A stretch of 64,000 bases of DNA from positions 456,501-520,500 of the forward strand of contig OZ024869.1 in the NCBI GenBank assembly GCA_964017185.1, in the 5' to 3' direction. The translations under genes and the position numbers were made by a program. This DNA comes from Rugalucina vietnamica (Eukaryota > Mollusca > Bivalvia > Lucinida > Lucinidae). The notes below the pieces were generated by a model. The model was not told where the DNA came from. It saw nothing but the letters and a program-made list of their open reading frames with translations, and made no database searches. Shown here in pieces: positions 40,122 through 48,194 of this stretch. Every line of letters starts with the position of its first letter. Within the stretch, counting starts at the first letter, position 1.

Positions 40122-40949
40122 TGTTACGTGCCAGGCGTAACTAGAAGATTAAGGAAACCAACAAGTTGGTTAGCCAGCAACAAGCTTTGTTTAAAATTTA
40201 ACAAATTTATTTAGAAGTGATTTAACCAGTAATTACATGTGAAACAATCAAAAGCATATATACAATCAAACAAAAATGAATGTACAATACCTTTCAAGAT
40301 GTTAATTCCTTTAAAGAATGTCTGAATGTCCCTCAGAATTTTTTAACACAAGTCTGTATCAGTTTCTGATCCCAAGAATTAAAGTTTGTTTCAAAATAGC
40401 ACTATGTCCCAATCCAGAATCGAATATCACAAAGTAATCCAAGAATAAGTTTAAATTCCAGTAAGATAGATTTTGACTTCTTAATAGTAACAGTACCCAA
40501 AGATTGTCCTTATGAAAATTTGTAGCCCTTATATAGCACTGAGGAACATTCAGGATTCTTCCAGCAAATTCTATGATATCATATACTAAAAATAACAAGT
40601 TGTTTACCAAAATTTAATGTTTTGGAATATTCTAGAGAGGCCATTATCCTTCCAGAAAATTCCACAGTATTCTTTTGACATAAAAAAAGATTTTTCTAGA
40701 AGATTCTACATCTTTGGTTCTTCCAGATTTTTCCAGACTTTTCCGTCAAAGAACAATTTGAAATTTCTCGAAAATTCTGAAGTAAACAACCTGTTTATGT
40801 CCAATATCTGGGACACTAAAAGTAAATAATTGCTAAGGACAACAAGTAAACATCATATGTATAACATCATACTTTCCTGGGCATACTCCCTTGGGAAGTT
40901 TACCAGTACTGAATGCACATCTTTCAACAAGTAACTGTCATACATAACA
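40122..40949 (-). repeat. 3' LTR of the Gmr1-like element (828 bp)
   Basis: Same length as the other LTR. Differences from the 5' copy: T/C in ATTCCTTTAAAG, T/G in AAAATTTGTAG, C/G in TTCCACAGT and C/A in TTTCTCGAAA. In the element's sense it follows the PPT. Confidence 0.95.
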
Positions 40950-40961
40950 CTTCCCCTCTTC
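40950..40961 (-). promoter_or_regulatory. Polypurine tract of the Gmr1-like element
   Basis: Read on the minus strand, GAAGAGGGGAAG lies directly against the 3' LTR; this is where plus-strand DNA synthesis is primed. Confidence 0.85.
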
Positions 40962-41087
40962 AAAGAAAAGAAAGTTTTATAAAATAAAGCTTTCTTTTGC
41001 AATACTGGATAATTGTATACAATATGTTTAGCAAAATTTGTGCAAAACTAATCAAATACAACAGCAACATCAGCATTGTAGAGGCAC

Positions 41088-42458
41088 TTAAGCTCTGCTT
41101 AGGGTGTCTGGAATGATATTATCTCTTCCTCGGATATGTCTGATGTCAAGATTGTGCTCTTGCAACATGAGACTCCACCTGAGTAAACGCTGGTTCTTGT
41201 TTTTCATTTTATGTATGAAAGTCAGTGGATTGTGGTCACTGAAGACAACAATTGGTGCATGTGAAGAAGCTAAGTAAACTTCAAAGTGCTGAAGCGCAAG
41301 GATTAGAGATAGGCATTCTTTCTCTATGGTAGAGTAATTTCTCTGATGCTTGTTAAACTTTTTGGAAAAATAACAAACAGGATGGTCAACACCATTGTCA
41401 TCTTCTTGCAACAATACACGGCCTGCACCAACATCACTGGCATCTACAGCCAACTTGAACTCTTTGTCAAAACTTGGTGCTAAGAGAACCGGAGCACTTC
41501 TAAGTATGGCCTTGAGCTTATCAAATGACTTCTGGCAGTCATCCGTCCAAACATACTTGGCCTTCTTACCAAGCAAGTTTGTCAGAGGCTCAGCTATAGC
41601 CGAGAAGTTGTTGCAGAATTTCCTGTAATATCCAGCCATACCCAGAAAGCGCATCAGTTGTCTTTTGCTAGTAGGTACAGGAAAATCTGAGATAGCCTCA
41701 ACTTTAGCTTCTACAGGTTTTACCTGACCTTGACCTACAATGTGTCCAAGAAATGTCAAGTTTGCATGGCAAAATTCACTTTTTGCCAAGTTCACAGTTA
41801 GTTTAGCATCACTTAGCCGGTCAAAGAATGTTCTGATTGTCTGCAAGTGTTGTTGCCACTCCTCACTGAAGATAATAGCGTCGTCGATATAGGCTTTACA
41901 GCCATCCAGATTGGAAATCAAACTGTTGACCAGCCGCTGAAAAGTCGCAGGCGAGTTCTTCATTCCAAATGGCATGACTTTATACTGGTACAGTCCATCT
42001 GGTGTAACAAATGCCGAGATCTCCTTTGCTCTGTCCGTGAGGGGTATCTGCCAAAATCCCTTTAGCAGATCGAACTTTGTAACATACTTGGCATGTCCAA
42101 AATTATCAATGCAGTCATCGATTCGTGGAATGGGAAAAGTGTCTGTTTTAGTGACAGAATTGACTTTTCGATAGTCTGTGCACATTCTAAATGTCCCGTC
42201 TGGCTTTGGTACAAGAATACAAGGAGAACTCCATTCACTTTGGCTGGGTTCAATGAAATCATTGTCCAGCAAATATTGAACTTCTTCCCTGAGATATTGC
42301 TGTTTTACAGGGTTCATTCTGTAAGGATGTTGCTTTACAGGTTTTGAACCTTCAATAATGTCAACATCATGATAGATTTTGTCAGTTCTGGATGGAATGT
42401 CCGGAAATAAGTGCTCATATTCGAGAACTAACTGTTTCAGTTCAAGTTTTTGTCTGAA
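41088..42458 (-). CDS. pol: Reverse transcriptase-RNase H frame of the Gmr1-like element (about 456 aa, -1 frame)
   Basis: The first Met is at 42317, but the frame is open from 42458 and its upstream residues (EGSKPVKQHPYR before MNPVK) are the conserved entry into Ty3/Gypsy RT, so the product is surely fused to the upstream frame. RT motifs in order: LVPKPDGTFRMCTDYRKVN, FDLLKGFWQIPL, FGMKNSPATFQR, YIDDAIIFS (the catalytic YxDD box) and FLGH. RNase H follows with LAVDASD, TIEKECLSL and FSDHNPL, ending DTLSRA. No integrase follows; it lies upstream, which defines the Gmr1 order. No internal stops. Confidence 0.93.
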   Translation of the reverse strand, partial: FRQKLELKQLVLEYEHLFPDIPSRTDKIYHDVDIIEGSKPVKQHPYRMNPVKQQYLREEVQYLLDNDFIEPSQSEWSSPCILVPKPDGTFRMCTDYRKVNSVTKTDTFPIPRIDDCIDNFGHAKYVTKFDLLKGFWQIPLTDRAKEISAFVTPDGLYQYKVMPFGMKNSPATFQRLVNSLISNLDGCKAYIDDAIIFSEEWQQHLQTIRTFFDRLSDAKLTVNLAKSEFCHANLTFLGHIVGQGQVKPVEAKVEAISDFPVPTSKRQLMRFLGMAGYYRKFCNNFSAIAEPLTNLLGKKAKYVWTDDCQKSFDKLKAILRSAPVLLAPSFDKEFKLAVDASDVGAGRVLLQEDDNGVDHPVCYFSKKFNKHQRNYSTIEKECLSLILALQHFEVYLASSHAPIVVFSDHNPLTFIHKMKNKNQRLLRWSLMLQEHNLDIRHIRGRDNIIPDTLSRA

Positions 42459-45400
42459 TCAAGGTGAGACAGTTTCTGATCAAGATTCTGTAGTATGTCA
42501 GAATTCTGGAGTTTCGATGACGAGGGATCAGATTTCTCCAAGTTGAAGTCCTCAGAGTCCATTTGATTTTGTTCATGAGGGACAGAATTAACTATATTTA
42601 CTGATGAAATAACAGAACTATCCCTACCAATATACTTCTTGAGCATATTAATGTGACATAGCTGTTTTTGCTTGCTCCTCTCTGGAGTGTTAACAATGTA
42701 ATTCACGTCACTTAACTTTTTATCAACAGTATACGGGCCATAATATCTAGCTTGTAAAGGTCTGCCAGGAATGGGCAAGAGAGCAAGTACCTTGTCTCCA
42801 GGTTCAAAATTTCTGTCTTTAGCATTTTCATCATAACGAATCTTCATTTTGCTTTGAGCAGATTTGAGATTGGACCGAGCTGCATCACAGGCCTTTGATA
42901 GTCTGTTTTTGAAATCAGACACATACTGAAGTAAGTTCAAAGAACTGTCATCATCTGAGAGAAATTTCTCTTTTAGAAGTTTTAACGGTCCACGTACAGT
43001 GTGCCCAAAAACAAGCTCAAATGGGCTAAACCCCAGAGACTCTTGTACAGATTCTCTTACAGCAAATAGAAGCAAGTGTATGCCTTCATCCCAATCTTTT
43101 TCAGTGTCAAAGCAGTAAGATCTGATCATGTTTTTCAAAGTTTGATGGAATCTTTCTAAGGCACCTTGGCTTTCAGGGTGGTAAGCAGATGACTTGTATT
43201 GCTTAATTCCAAGTTCGTACATGACTTGCTGAAAAATTCCTGACATAAAATTTGAGCCCTGGTCTGACTGGATAGATTTTGGGAGGCCTACAAATGTGAA
43301 GAACTTCACAAGTGCATTAACTATTGTTTTAGCCTTGATATTTCTGAGTGGGATAGCTTCAGGAAAGCGAGTTGAAGCACACATTATGGTCAGAAGATAT
43401 TCACAACCTTTCTTTGTTTTGGGTAAGGGACCTACACAATCAATAATCACTCTGCTGAATGGTTCATCAAAGGCAGGAATGGGCTGCAATTGAGCTTTTG
43501 GAATGGTCTGATTGGGCTTTCCTACCATTTGACAAGTGTGGCAGGATTTGCAATGCTGTGAAACATCAGATTTTAATCCTGGCCAGTAGAAATGATTTAG
43601 AATCTTGTGATAGGTCTTATTTACACCTAAATGGCCTGACATGGGTGTTTCATGAGCCAAGTTTAAGATTTCAGGGCGATAAACCCTAGGAACCACAATT
43701 TGGTGGTTAACAGTCCACTCATCTTCTGCGGAGACATCCGGAGGACGCCATTTTCTCATCAAAATGCCATTTTTGACATAATAGCAAACAGGAACCTGGG
43801 ATATTTCATTTTCATTAAAAGCCCTTTCAAATAAAGGCGAGATCTCAGGATCACTGTGTTGTTCTTTACAAAGCTGTGACCTTGACATCTGGTCATGACC
43901 TTGGTCATTTGAGTTGGAAGGTGAAAGGTCATTTTCTGACCCCGACCTTGGATTGCTAGGGTCAGTCTGAATATCAGACTGACTAGGGGAAAGAGATGTT
44001 GAAATCTCTTTATTAAAGGACTGACCTATCAAAGTGTCAGTTAAATTTATGTCCTGCATCCCATCATATAATTTGGCTTTCTTAGCCATTGCCCTAGTAA
44101 CAGCACAAGAAGGGTAAAGGTCAGGAATTTCCTGCTCAATGGGATCAGGCGGTTGATCAACACATGGTGTGCTGGTCAAAAGTGGGTTTACCACAACCTT
44201 ATCTCCTGCCAAATCATTGCCTAACAGCAAATGAATATCTTTAAAGGGTAAGGAAGGTCTAATACCTACAGCCACGGGACCTTTAACTAAGTCTGAGGAC
44301 AAATAGATATTATGGAGCGGTACATTAACAAATCCACACTCTACGCCCTGGATAAGGACACTTGTCCCAGAAGAAGACTTCTCGGAAAATGGCAAGGTAT
44401 CTGCCAAGATAAGGGATTGAGAAGCTCCGGTATCTCGTAAGATTTTGATAGGGGTAGACTGGGCAGAGTCACTGTTAAGTGACACAAAACCATCTGATAA
44501 GAATGGTTCATAAATCTCCATAATAGAATCCTCAGAGACTGACTCTTTACAAGTTCTGGTCAGTATAGGGTTTTCTTCCTGGATACAAGACTGTGGTTTA
44601 GCCTTTAAGGAGGTGAGGCCTGTCGGTTTAGCACTATCTATATTTTCTCTTTCTTTCTTTCGTTTCAGTGCCAAACATTCAGAAATAATGTGGCCAGTTT
44701 TCTTACAATAATTACAAATTGGCTGGGATGAGGGATTTTGTCCTTTGTTTTCACTAGAAAATTTGGGTTTTGGACTGGAATTGTCAGTTGGATTACTTGG
44801 ATTGGCTTTGGGACCGGACTGAGGGGAATATGGTTTTGACTGAGGGGTAATTTGCTTTGATTGAGGGTTATATGGTTTCCTAGGATATGGCTTGTTGACA
44901 AATGAAGCCTTATGAGTCAAAGCATAGTCATCAGCTAAACGTGCTGCTGTTTCCAAGTTTTCAACTTCTCTTTCGTTCAAGAAAGCCTTAACATCAGAAT
45001 TTATGCACCGTTTGAATTCTTCAACAAGCAGGAGCTGCCTTAGCTTTGCATGATCAGAACCTACTTTCTTTGAAGAACACCATCTATCAAATAGTTGCTC
45101 TTTTGTTCTAGCAAACTCAACATGAGTCTGGTCATGTTCTTTTCTACAGTCTCTAAATTTCTGCCTGTATGCCTCAGGGACCAGCTCATAAGCCTTAAGA
45201 ATAAATTCCTTTACTGTATCATAATCTGAGCTTTGCTCAAGAGAAAGCTGAGTGTAAATTTCTCGAGCTTTACCAATTACAACACTTTGCAAAAGCAAGG
45301 TCCAATGCTCTTTTGGCCATTTCAAGTTTTCTGCTACCTTCTCAAAATGTAGAAAATATTTATCAACCTCTTTTTCTTGAAATGGAGGAACGAGTCGGAT

Positions 45401-46090
45401 ATGTTTTGTTACATCAAATATTTTGCTTGTGTCTGAAGATAAAGATTTTGATTTTGATTTTTCATTAAATTCAATTTCTTTGATTCTTAACTGAAATAGC
45501 CTTTCTCTTTCTTTTTCTTCATTTTCAAATCTCAATTTTTCTTTTTCAATTTTGAGCCGTTCTTCTCGTTCTAATTTTTCTTTTTCAAGCCTTTCTTCTC
45601 TTTCTAATTTTTCTTTTTCTAACTCAATTTTTTCTCGTTCTAATTCTCTTTGTTTTTCCTTCTCTCGTTCTTCCATTTCTAACTTTTGTTTATGCATTCT
45701 TTCTTCCCGTTCTAAAGTTTCCAATCTTATTCTTTCTTCCCTTTCGGCCTTTTCTGCCCTTATTCTTTCATCCCGTTCTAAAGTTTCTAACCTTATTCTT
45801 TCTTCATACTCAAATTTTAGTTTTTCCATCTCAATTTGTCTTTTGATTTCTAGTTCCCTCAACTGCAAGTCAGTCTGAGTGACTAGAATCTGAGAAGTAG
45901 CCGAGGAATCAAAAATTTCCTCGTCAACAAAAAACTGAATCAAAATGTTCTTAATTTCATGTTTTAACATGGAAGTCTTGATATTTGACAACCCATAATG
46001 ATCAGCTATGTCTAAGAGGTCACTCTTTTTGGCCTTATCTAACAGCTCCTGAGAAGGCGCAGCAATAAAGTCACTTAGTTTGAATGGCAT
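42437..46090 (-). CDS. gag-pro-int: Gag-protease-integrase polyprotein of the Gmr1-like element (1217 aa)
   Basis: Domains in order: N-terminal helical part (1-60); a long Glu/Arg/Lys helix (about 70-230, many EREERL-type repeats), probably a coiled coil or single alpha-helix; a SCAN-like capsid region (about 230-400, with FHFEKVAENLKWPKEHW-type and LVPEAYRQKFRD motifs); a CCHC knuckle CNYCKKTGHIISEC (about 460); an aspartic protease with DTGAS (about 553) and LLLGNDLAG; the integrase H2C2 finger (HETPMSGHLG ... CKSCHTC, about 810-850); the DDE core with D-58-D-35-E spacing (IDCVGPL, QSDQGSNF, GALERF); and a GPY/F module (YYGPYTV). Start: the ATG is 105 nt inside the internal region after the PBS. 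No frame breaks. In this group Gag forms particles, PR matures them and INT inserts the cDNA. Confidence 0.95.
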   Translation of the reverse strand: MPFKLSDFIAAPSQELLDKAKKSDLLDIADHYGLSNIKTSMLKHEIKNILIQFFVDEEIFDSSATSQILVTQTDLQLRELEIKRQIEMEKLKFEYEERIRLETLERDERIRAEKAEREERIRLETLEREERMHKQKLEMEEREKEKQRELEREKIELEKEKLEREERLEKEKLEREERLKIEKEKLRFENEEKERERLFQLRIKEIEFNEKSKSKSLSSDTSKIFDVTKHIRLVPPFQEKEVDKYFLHFEKVAENLKWPKEHWTLLLQSVVIGKAREIYTQLSLEQSSDYDTVKEFILKAYELVPEAYRQKFRDCRKEHDQTHVEFARTKEQLFDRWCSSKKVGSDHAKLRQLLLVEEFKRCINSDVKAFLNEREVENLETAARLADDYALTHKASFVNKPYPRKPYNPQSKQITPQSKPYSPQSGPKANPSNPTDNSSPKPKFSSENKGQNPSSQPICNYCKKTGHIISECLALKRKKERENIDSAKPTGLTSLKAKPQSCIQEENPILTRTCKESVSEDSIMEIYEPFLSDGFVSLNSDSAQSTPIKILRDTGASQSLILADTLPFSEKSSSGTSVLIQGVECGFVNVPLHNIYLSSDLVKGPVAVGIRPSLPFKDIHLLLGNDLAGDKVVVNPLLTSTPCVDQPPDPIEQEIPDLYPSCAVTRAMAKKAKLYDGMQDINLTDTLIGQSFNKEISTSLSPSQSDIQTDPSNPRSGSENDLSPSNSNDQGHDQMSRSQLCKEQHSDPEISPLFERAFNENEISQVPVCYYVKNGILMRKWRPPDVSAEDEWTVNHQIVVPRVYRPEILNLAHETPMSGHLGVNKTYHKILNHFYWPGLKSDVSQHCKSCHTCQMVGKPNQTIPKAQLQPIPAFDEPFSRVIIDCVGPLPKTKKGCEYLLTIMCASTRFPEAIPLRNIKAKTIVNALVKFFTFVGLPKSIQSDQGSNFMSGIFQQVMYELGIKQYKSSAYHPESQGALERFHQTLKNMIRSYCFDTEKDWDEGIHLLLFAVRESVQESLGFSPFELVFGHTVRGPLKLLKEKFLSDDDSSLNLLQYVSDFKNRLSKACDAARSNLKSAQSKMKIRYDENAKDRNFEPGDKVLALLPIPGRPLQARYYGPYTVDKKLSDVNYIVNTPERSKQKQLCHINMLKKYIGRDSSVISSVNIVNSVPHEQNQMDSEDFNLEKSDPSSSKLQNSDILQNLDQKLSHLDSDKNLN
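42446..42452 (-). promoter_or_regulatory. Candidate -1 ribosomal frameshift site between INT and RT frames
   Basis: The RT frame has a TGA ending at 42459 and the Gag-INT frame ends with TGA at 42439-42437, so the shift must occur in about 20 nt. The only A-rich slip tract there is C AAA AAC, in the right phase for a -1 shift. It resembles, but does not equal, the canonical A AAA AAC. No downstream pseudoknot was modelled. Confidence 0.55.
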
Positions 46091-46179
46091 GGTTGCTTTT
46101 TGCTGGCTTTAGCTATTTAAACAGCAAACAGTGAAGATACTTTAGAATTTTAAATAAATTTGGTGCACAAGAAATTTCA

Positions 46180-46199
46180 ATCCCGGACTCGAGCCCCCA
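46180..46199 (-). promoter_or_regulatory. Primer binding site, tRNA-Pro-like with a 2-nt insertion
   Basis: Four bases inside the 5' LTR the minus strand reads TGGGGGCTCGAGTCCGGGAT. This equals the classic tRNA-Pro primer site apart from two extra bases that create CTCGAG. The plus-strand text further out (TTCAATCCC) resembles the tRNA T-loop and stem, extending the complementarity. Confidence 0.75.
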
Positions 46200-46203
46200 A
46201 TTC

Positions 46204-47031
46204 TGTTACGTGCCAGGCGTAACTAGAAGATTAAGGAAACCAACAAGTTGGTTAGCCAGCAACAAGCTTTGTTTAAAATTTAACAAATTTATTTAGAAGT
46301 GATTTAACCAGTAATTACATGTGAAACAATCAAAAGCATATATACAATCAAACAAAAATGAATGTACAATACCTTTCAAGATGTTAATTCCCTTAAAGAA
46401 TGTCTGAATGTCCCTCAGAATTTTTTAACACAAGTCTGTATCAGTTTCTGATCCCAAGAATTAAAGTTTGTTTCAAAATAGCACTATGTCCCAATCCAGA
46501 ATCGAATATCACAAAGTAATCCAAGAATAAGTTTAAATTCCAGTAAGATAGATTTTGACTTCTTAATAGTAACAGTACCCAAAGATTGTCCTTATGAAAA
46601 TGTGTAGCCCTTATATAGCACTGAGGAACATTCAGGATTCTTCCAGCAAATTCTATGATATCATATACTAAAAATAACAAGTTGTTTACCAAAATTTAAT
46701 GTTTTGGAATATTCTAGAGAGGCCATTATCCTTCCAGAAAATTCCAGAGTATTCTTTTGACATAAAAAAAGATTTTTCTAGAAGATTCTACATCTTTGGT
46801 TCTTCCAGATTTTTCCAGACTTTTCCGTCAAAGAACAATTTGAAATTTCTAGAAAATTCTGAAGTAAACAACCTGTTTATGTCCAATATCTGGGACACTA
46901 AAAGTAAATAATTGCTAAGGACAACAAGTAAACATCATATGTATAACATCATACTTTCCTGGGCATACTCCCTTGGGAAGTTTACCAGTACTGAATGCAC
47001 ATCTTTCAACAAGTAACTGTCATACATAACA
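46204..47031 (-). repeat. 5' LTR of the Gmr1-like element (828 bp)
   Basis: Carries the element's promoter by analogy with other LTRs; no TATA box could be assigned with confidence. Differs from the 3' LTR at four sites. Confidence 0.95.
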
Positions 47032-47035
47032 GAAC

Positions 47036-47577
47036 TTTAACTCGAAATCTTACTGCACCATAGCCTACATTTAATACACTAATGTTTAACCGTAACTTCT
47101 CTAAATTTAAATAATGATGGTAATAATAATAATAACGTGCATTTGTCAGTATTCATCAGGACTCCCTTAGTGGCTTTTAAATCCAAAAGCCATTAACATT
47201 AGAAAAAACTCATCATTTCTTCTAAAATCTAAAAAGCTTAGTCGCTTTTCTATGGATTCTGACATTAGTCGAGTCATTATGACCATATTCCATGCAGCCT
47301 CAGGAAGGGCTTTAAGAATGTGGTGAAAAATGTTAAGCCCGCCAGTGTCGAGTCTGATAACTAAATAACTGTCATCAGCCCGTTGTAGCCTTACAAAATT
47401 ACAAGTCAAAATCCCTCTTAAACACGCTTTATTGAAAGCAGAACATTTTCCTTAAAGCGTTTCTGGGGATAATTTTCCAATTTGAGACATTAAGCTGTGG
47501 TCTTGACCTCCTGGCACATGCTCATGTACATTACCGAAATGACAACTTAAGATGATTCCGAGTTTGGGATTATTAAG
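47036..47577. other. Right flank of the retrotransposon
   Basis: A short (TAA)n stretch near 47115; no gene recognised. Confidence 0.4.
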
Positions 47578-48194
47578 CCTGAGCTACACGAGAGATACAA
47601 GATGTATACATCTTGATCTATACAACTTTTGGTTCATAGACCTTGTAGAGCTACATGATAGACCTAGGTGTATGGACCTTTGTACTTTCTTCATCACAAA
47701 TTTGTAACAATTGTTTTAATTCAAGAACACAAATAACAATGAAAACGCTCATTTTCATGTTACTTTATTTTCAAAATGTTTCTGAATTTTAGCCAGTGCT
47801 TTGTGCCTCGCATCCTTATTGGAATAATCTACCAAACTTACATCCAAAAGAATGGACATTTTCTTTCAACTCCTCCAATCCCCAGTATGCCAAAACTATT
47901 TTTTGTGATGCAGTTTTTTTCAGTCATGATGTTTGTTACATAATTATTAACAAACATTAACACATGACCCTTTCACCCCGTTCCCTGGAATTTCATTGGT
48001 CCATTGCCAGTGAGTCATTCAGATAATGAAAAAGATGTATAAGTCAAGGTGTATGGAATAGGACATGTTCTATTCTCAAAAAAGGTTCATGAAACTCCAA
48101 AAAGGTCTATGGACCAAAGCTTTAAGGTAGGCTACACGAAAGACCTTTGCTCTATACACCAAGGTCTATAGAGCAAAGATCTTCCGTGTAGCCT
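47578..48194. mobile_element. Putative small inverted-repeat element with GCTACACG modules
   Basis: GAGCTACACGAGAGAT at about 47581 and GAGCTACATGATAGACC at about 47648 match, in direct and inverted form, GGCTACACGAAAGACC at 48131 and its inverse at 48178-48193. Motifs for ATAGACC and TATACA also recur on both sides. The borders are approximate and no target duplication was identified. Confidence 0.5.
48129..48194. repeat. 66-bp hairpin with arms of about 28 bp
   Basis: AGGCTACACGAAAGACCTTT, then GCTCTATA, mirrored after a short loop with about two mismatches, forming the right end of the inverted-repeat element. Confidence 0.85.

Larger units (their letters stand above)
40122..47031 (-). 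mobile_element. Intact Gmr1-like Ty3/Gypsy LTR retrotransposon
   Basis: Two 828-bp LTRs (40122-40949 and 46204-47031) bound a 5.25-kb interior read on the minus strand. The LTRs begin TGTTACGTGCC and end ATACATAACA, with TGTTA/TAACA terminal repeats. GAAC at 40118-40121 is repeated at 47032-47035, a 4-bp target duplication. By eye the LTRs differ at four positions (about 0.5%), so insertion is recent. The interior has a PBS, a Gag-PR-INT frame, an RT-RNaseH frame and a PPT, with no internal breaks seen apart from the frame change. The order PR-INT-RT-RH is that of the Gmr1 group, unlike standard Ty3/Gypsy (PR-RT-RH-INT). It appears potentially autonomous. Confidence 0.96.

Noticed and set aside
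43296..45878. Plus-strand frames within the retrotransposon
   Set aside because: Antisense to the clear Gag-PR-INT frame; the Ser-rich one mirrors the Glu/Arg helix.
46180..46199. tRNA-Pro-like sequence as a tRNA gene
   Set aside because: Only the 3' end of a tRNA is present and it lies beside an LTR, so it is a primer binding site. The same reasoning applies to the tRNA-Leu pieces at 59423 and 60128.
40359..46911. Matching 83- and 70-codon frames in both LTRs
   Set aside because: Duplicate copies because the LTRs are duplicates; no protein features.
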